Shown one piece after another: positions 63,234 through 64,000 of a DNA stretch of 64,000 nucleotides. Position 1 is the stretch's first letter, and each line of letters begins with the position of its first letter. Position numbers and translations under genes: made by a program. This stretch comes from HKST-UBA178 sp965223815. GTDB lineage: Bacteria; Pseudomonadota; Gammaproteobacteria; Chromatiales; Chromatiaceae. The stretch spans positions 2,232,001-2,296,000 of the forward strand of contig OZ245019.1 in NCBI GenBank assembly GCA_965223815.1. Direction: 5' to 3'. Below the pieces are notes generated by a model. The model saw only the letters and a list, made by a program, of their open reading frames with translations. It was not told the DNA's origin and did no database searches.

Positions 63234-64000
63234 CGCCTCCGCCCCGGATTGCTGCGGGACCAACTGAGAGAAAAAGCCTCGGCAATGGATTGCTCGCCGT
63301 CGCGCATCTTCACGCCGTAGGCCCTCAACAGGTTCTCGGGAGTAATGACCTCGGTGGCAGGGCCGACAGCGAGCGTCTCGCCGTTCAACAGGAGCTGCAG
63401 CCGATCGCAATAATGTGCTGCCAAGCGCAGATCGTGAAGCACGACAATCACCGATCCGCCGCTTCTGCAGTGCTGACGCAACAGGTCCATTACCTCCAGT
63501 TGATGGGCAAGGTCGAGCGCGGCCACCGGTTCGTCGGTAAGCAGAATGCGAGGTTCTACCGCCAGCGCCCGGGCCAGCAGTACCCTTGCGCGTTCACCGC
63601 CGGAGAGTGTCGGGAGAGCCCGCTCCGCAAGCGTCAGCAGATCGGTCTCCTCCATGACCCGGCGAATAACCTCACGATCGCGGGAACCGGGTGATTGCCA
63701 ATTGCCGAGGTGCGGCAACCGGCCCAGTGCTACGATGCGTTCCACACTGATCGGCCAGTGCGCTGTGCCTTCTTGGGTCAGGTAGGCGATGATACGGGCC
63801 CGTTCGTCAGCTTTGAGTTGTCCCAACGGCACCTGGTCCAGGTAGATCGCACCGTTGCTGGAGGGCGTTATGCCGGCAATTATTTTCAGTAGGCTGCTCT
63901 TTCCGGCGCCATTGGGGCCGATCAACCCGAGCATCTCTCCCTCTTTAAGGTCGAGGGACACCTTCCGCAGAATCCGGTTCCCTCCCAGGGTGAGAGACAA
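63230..64000 (-). CDS. BtuD/FepC-type ABC transporter ATP-binding protein (partial)
   Basis: 256 residues are visible; the N-terminal start lies beyond the window edge. Walker A GPNGAGKSS, signature LSGGERARV, Walker B ILLTDEPVAALD, His switch VVLHDLRLA. The subgroup is that of cobalamin, heme and iron-chelate importers. The ATGA overlap with cobQ makes cobalamin or cobinamide uptake the most likely role (BtuD-like). The frame runs past the edge, so TTG 63998-64000 is probably not the true start. Confidence 0.9.
   Translation of the reverse strand: MSLTLGGNRILRKVSLDLKEGEMLGLIGPNGAGKSSLLKIIAGITPSSNGAIYLDQVPLGQLKADERARIIAYLTQEGTAHWPISVERIVALGRLPHLGNWQSPGSRDREVIRRVMEETDLLTLAERALPTLSGGERARVLLARALAVEPRILLTDEPVAALDLAHQLEVMDLLRQHCRSGGSVIVVLHDLRLAAHYCDRLQLLLNGETLAVGPATEVITPENLLRAYGVKMRDGEQSIAEAFSLSWSRSNPGRRR

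Overview
The window is about 64 kb of bacterial chromosome of moderately high GC. Gene content points to a gammaproteobacterium, probably a chemolithotroph of the sulfur-oxidiser type: a DUF302 protein, the HupF/HupK hydrogenase-assembly pair, a HupE/UreJ protein, a Sco-type copper chaperone, a Bat/MoxR operon and late cobalamin genes. The genus cannot be proved from sequence alone; a relative of Sedimenticola or Candidatus Thiodiazotropha is my guess. No rRNA, tRNA, CRISPR array or complete insertion sequence was seen.

Layout. 1-9.9 kb: small secreted or membrane hypotheticals, a ParA-like ATPase, a DUF302 protein, a decayed pair of YtcJ-type amidohydrolases (one internally deleted, one cut by an in-frame TAA), a photolyase and a PA0069-type radical SAM protein. 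9.9-14.5 kb: DUF3179 protein, MrfA-like helicase and a DEDD exonuclease. 14.5-35.1 kb, all on the minus strand: a nonribosomal peptide synthetase (NRPS) locus. In transcription order it holds C-PCP-TE, a HupE/UreJ membrane protein, a remnant of an acyl-CoA dehydrogenase, a stand-alone A domain, a stand-alone PCP, a C-A-PCP-E protein whose A domain carries an inserted PP-loop ATPase, a C-A protein ending after motif A8, a free methyltransferase, a protein starting with the missing A-domain C-terminus followed by PCP-E, a MOP-type flippase and a papain/alpha-beta hydrolase fusion. An ornithine cyclodeaminase family gene is divergent from it at 35.4 kb.

35-43 kb: a ZnuA-Sco fusion, a Ser/Thr kinase with a cyclic-nucleotide domain, HupF and HupK, and a 269-bp MITE-like element. 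43-47.7 kb: GNAT, an OmpR/EnvZ-like two-component system divergent from a Spy/CpxP-like protein, OsmC and YqcC. 47.7-54.8 kb: MoxR-DUF58-DUF4381-BatA-BatB/C-BatD. 54.9-58.6 kb: LexA with a GTTC-N7-GTTC box, a SpoIIE-type phosphatase and two RRM-like proteins. 58.8-64 kb: cobUTCS facing cobQ and a BtuD-like ATPase.

The NRPS locus is the exceptional part. Both elongation A domains are interrupted at the same place, between motifs A8 and A9: one by an adenine-nucleotide alpha-hydrolase (PP-loop) domain with Cys pairs, the other by a guanidinoacetate-methyltransferase-like enzyme, and the second is physically split into three genes. Inferred product: a short peptide X1-(D-)X2-(D-)X3-X4. X2 may be ATP-dependently modified on the line (thioamide or amidine chemistry is possible) and X3 may be methylated. 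X1 may be proline-derived, X4 must be supplied by an A domain in trans, and release is by a thioesterase with a Cys nucleophile. These chemical assignments are inference.
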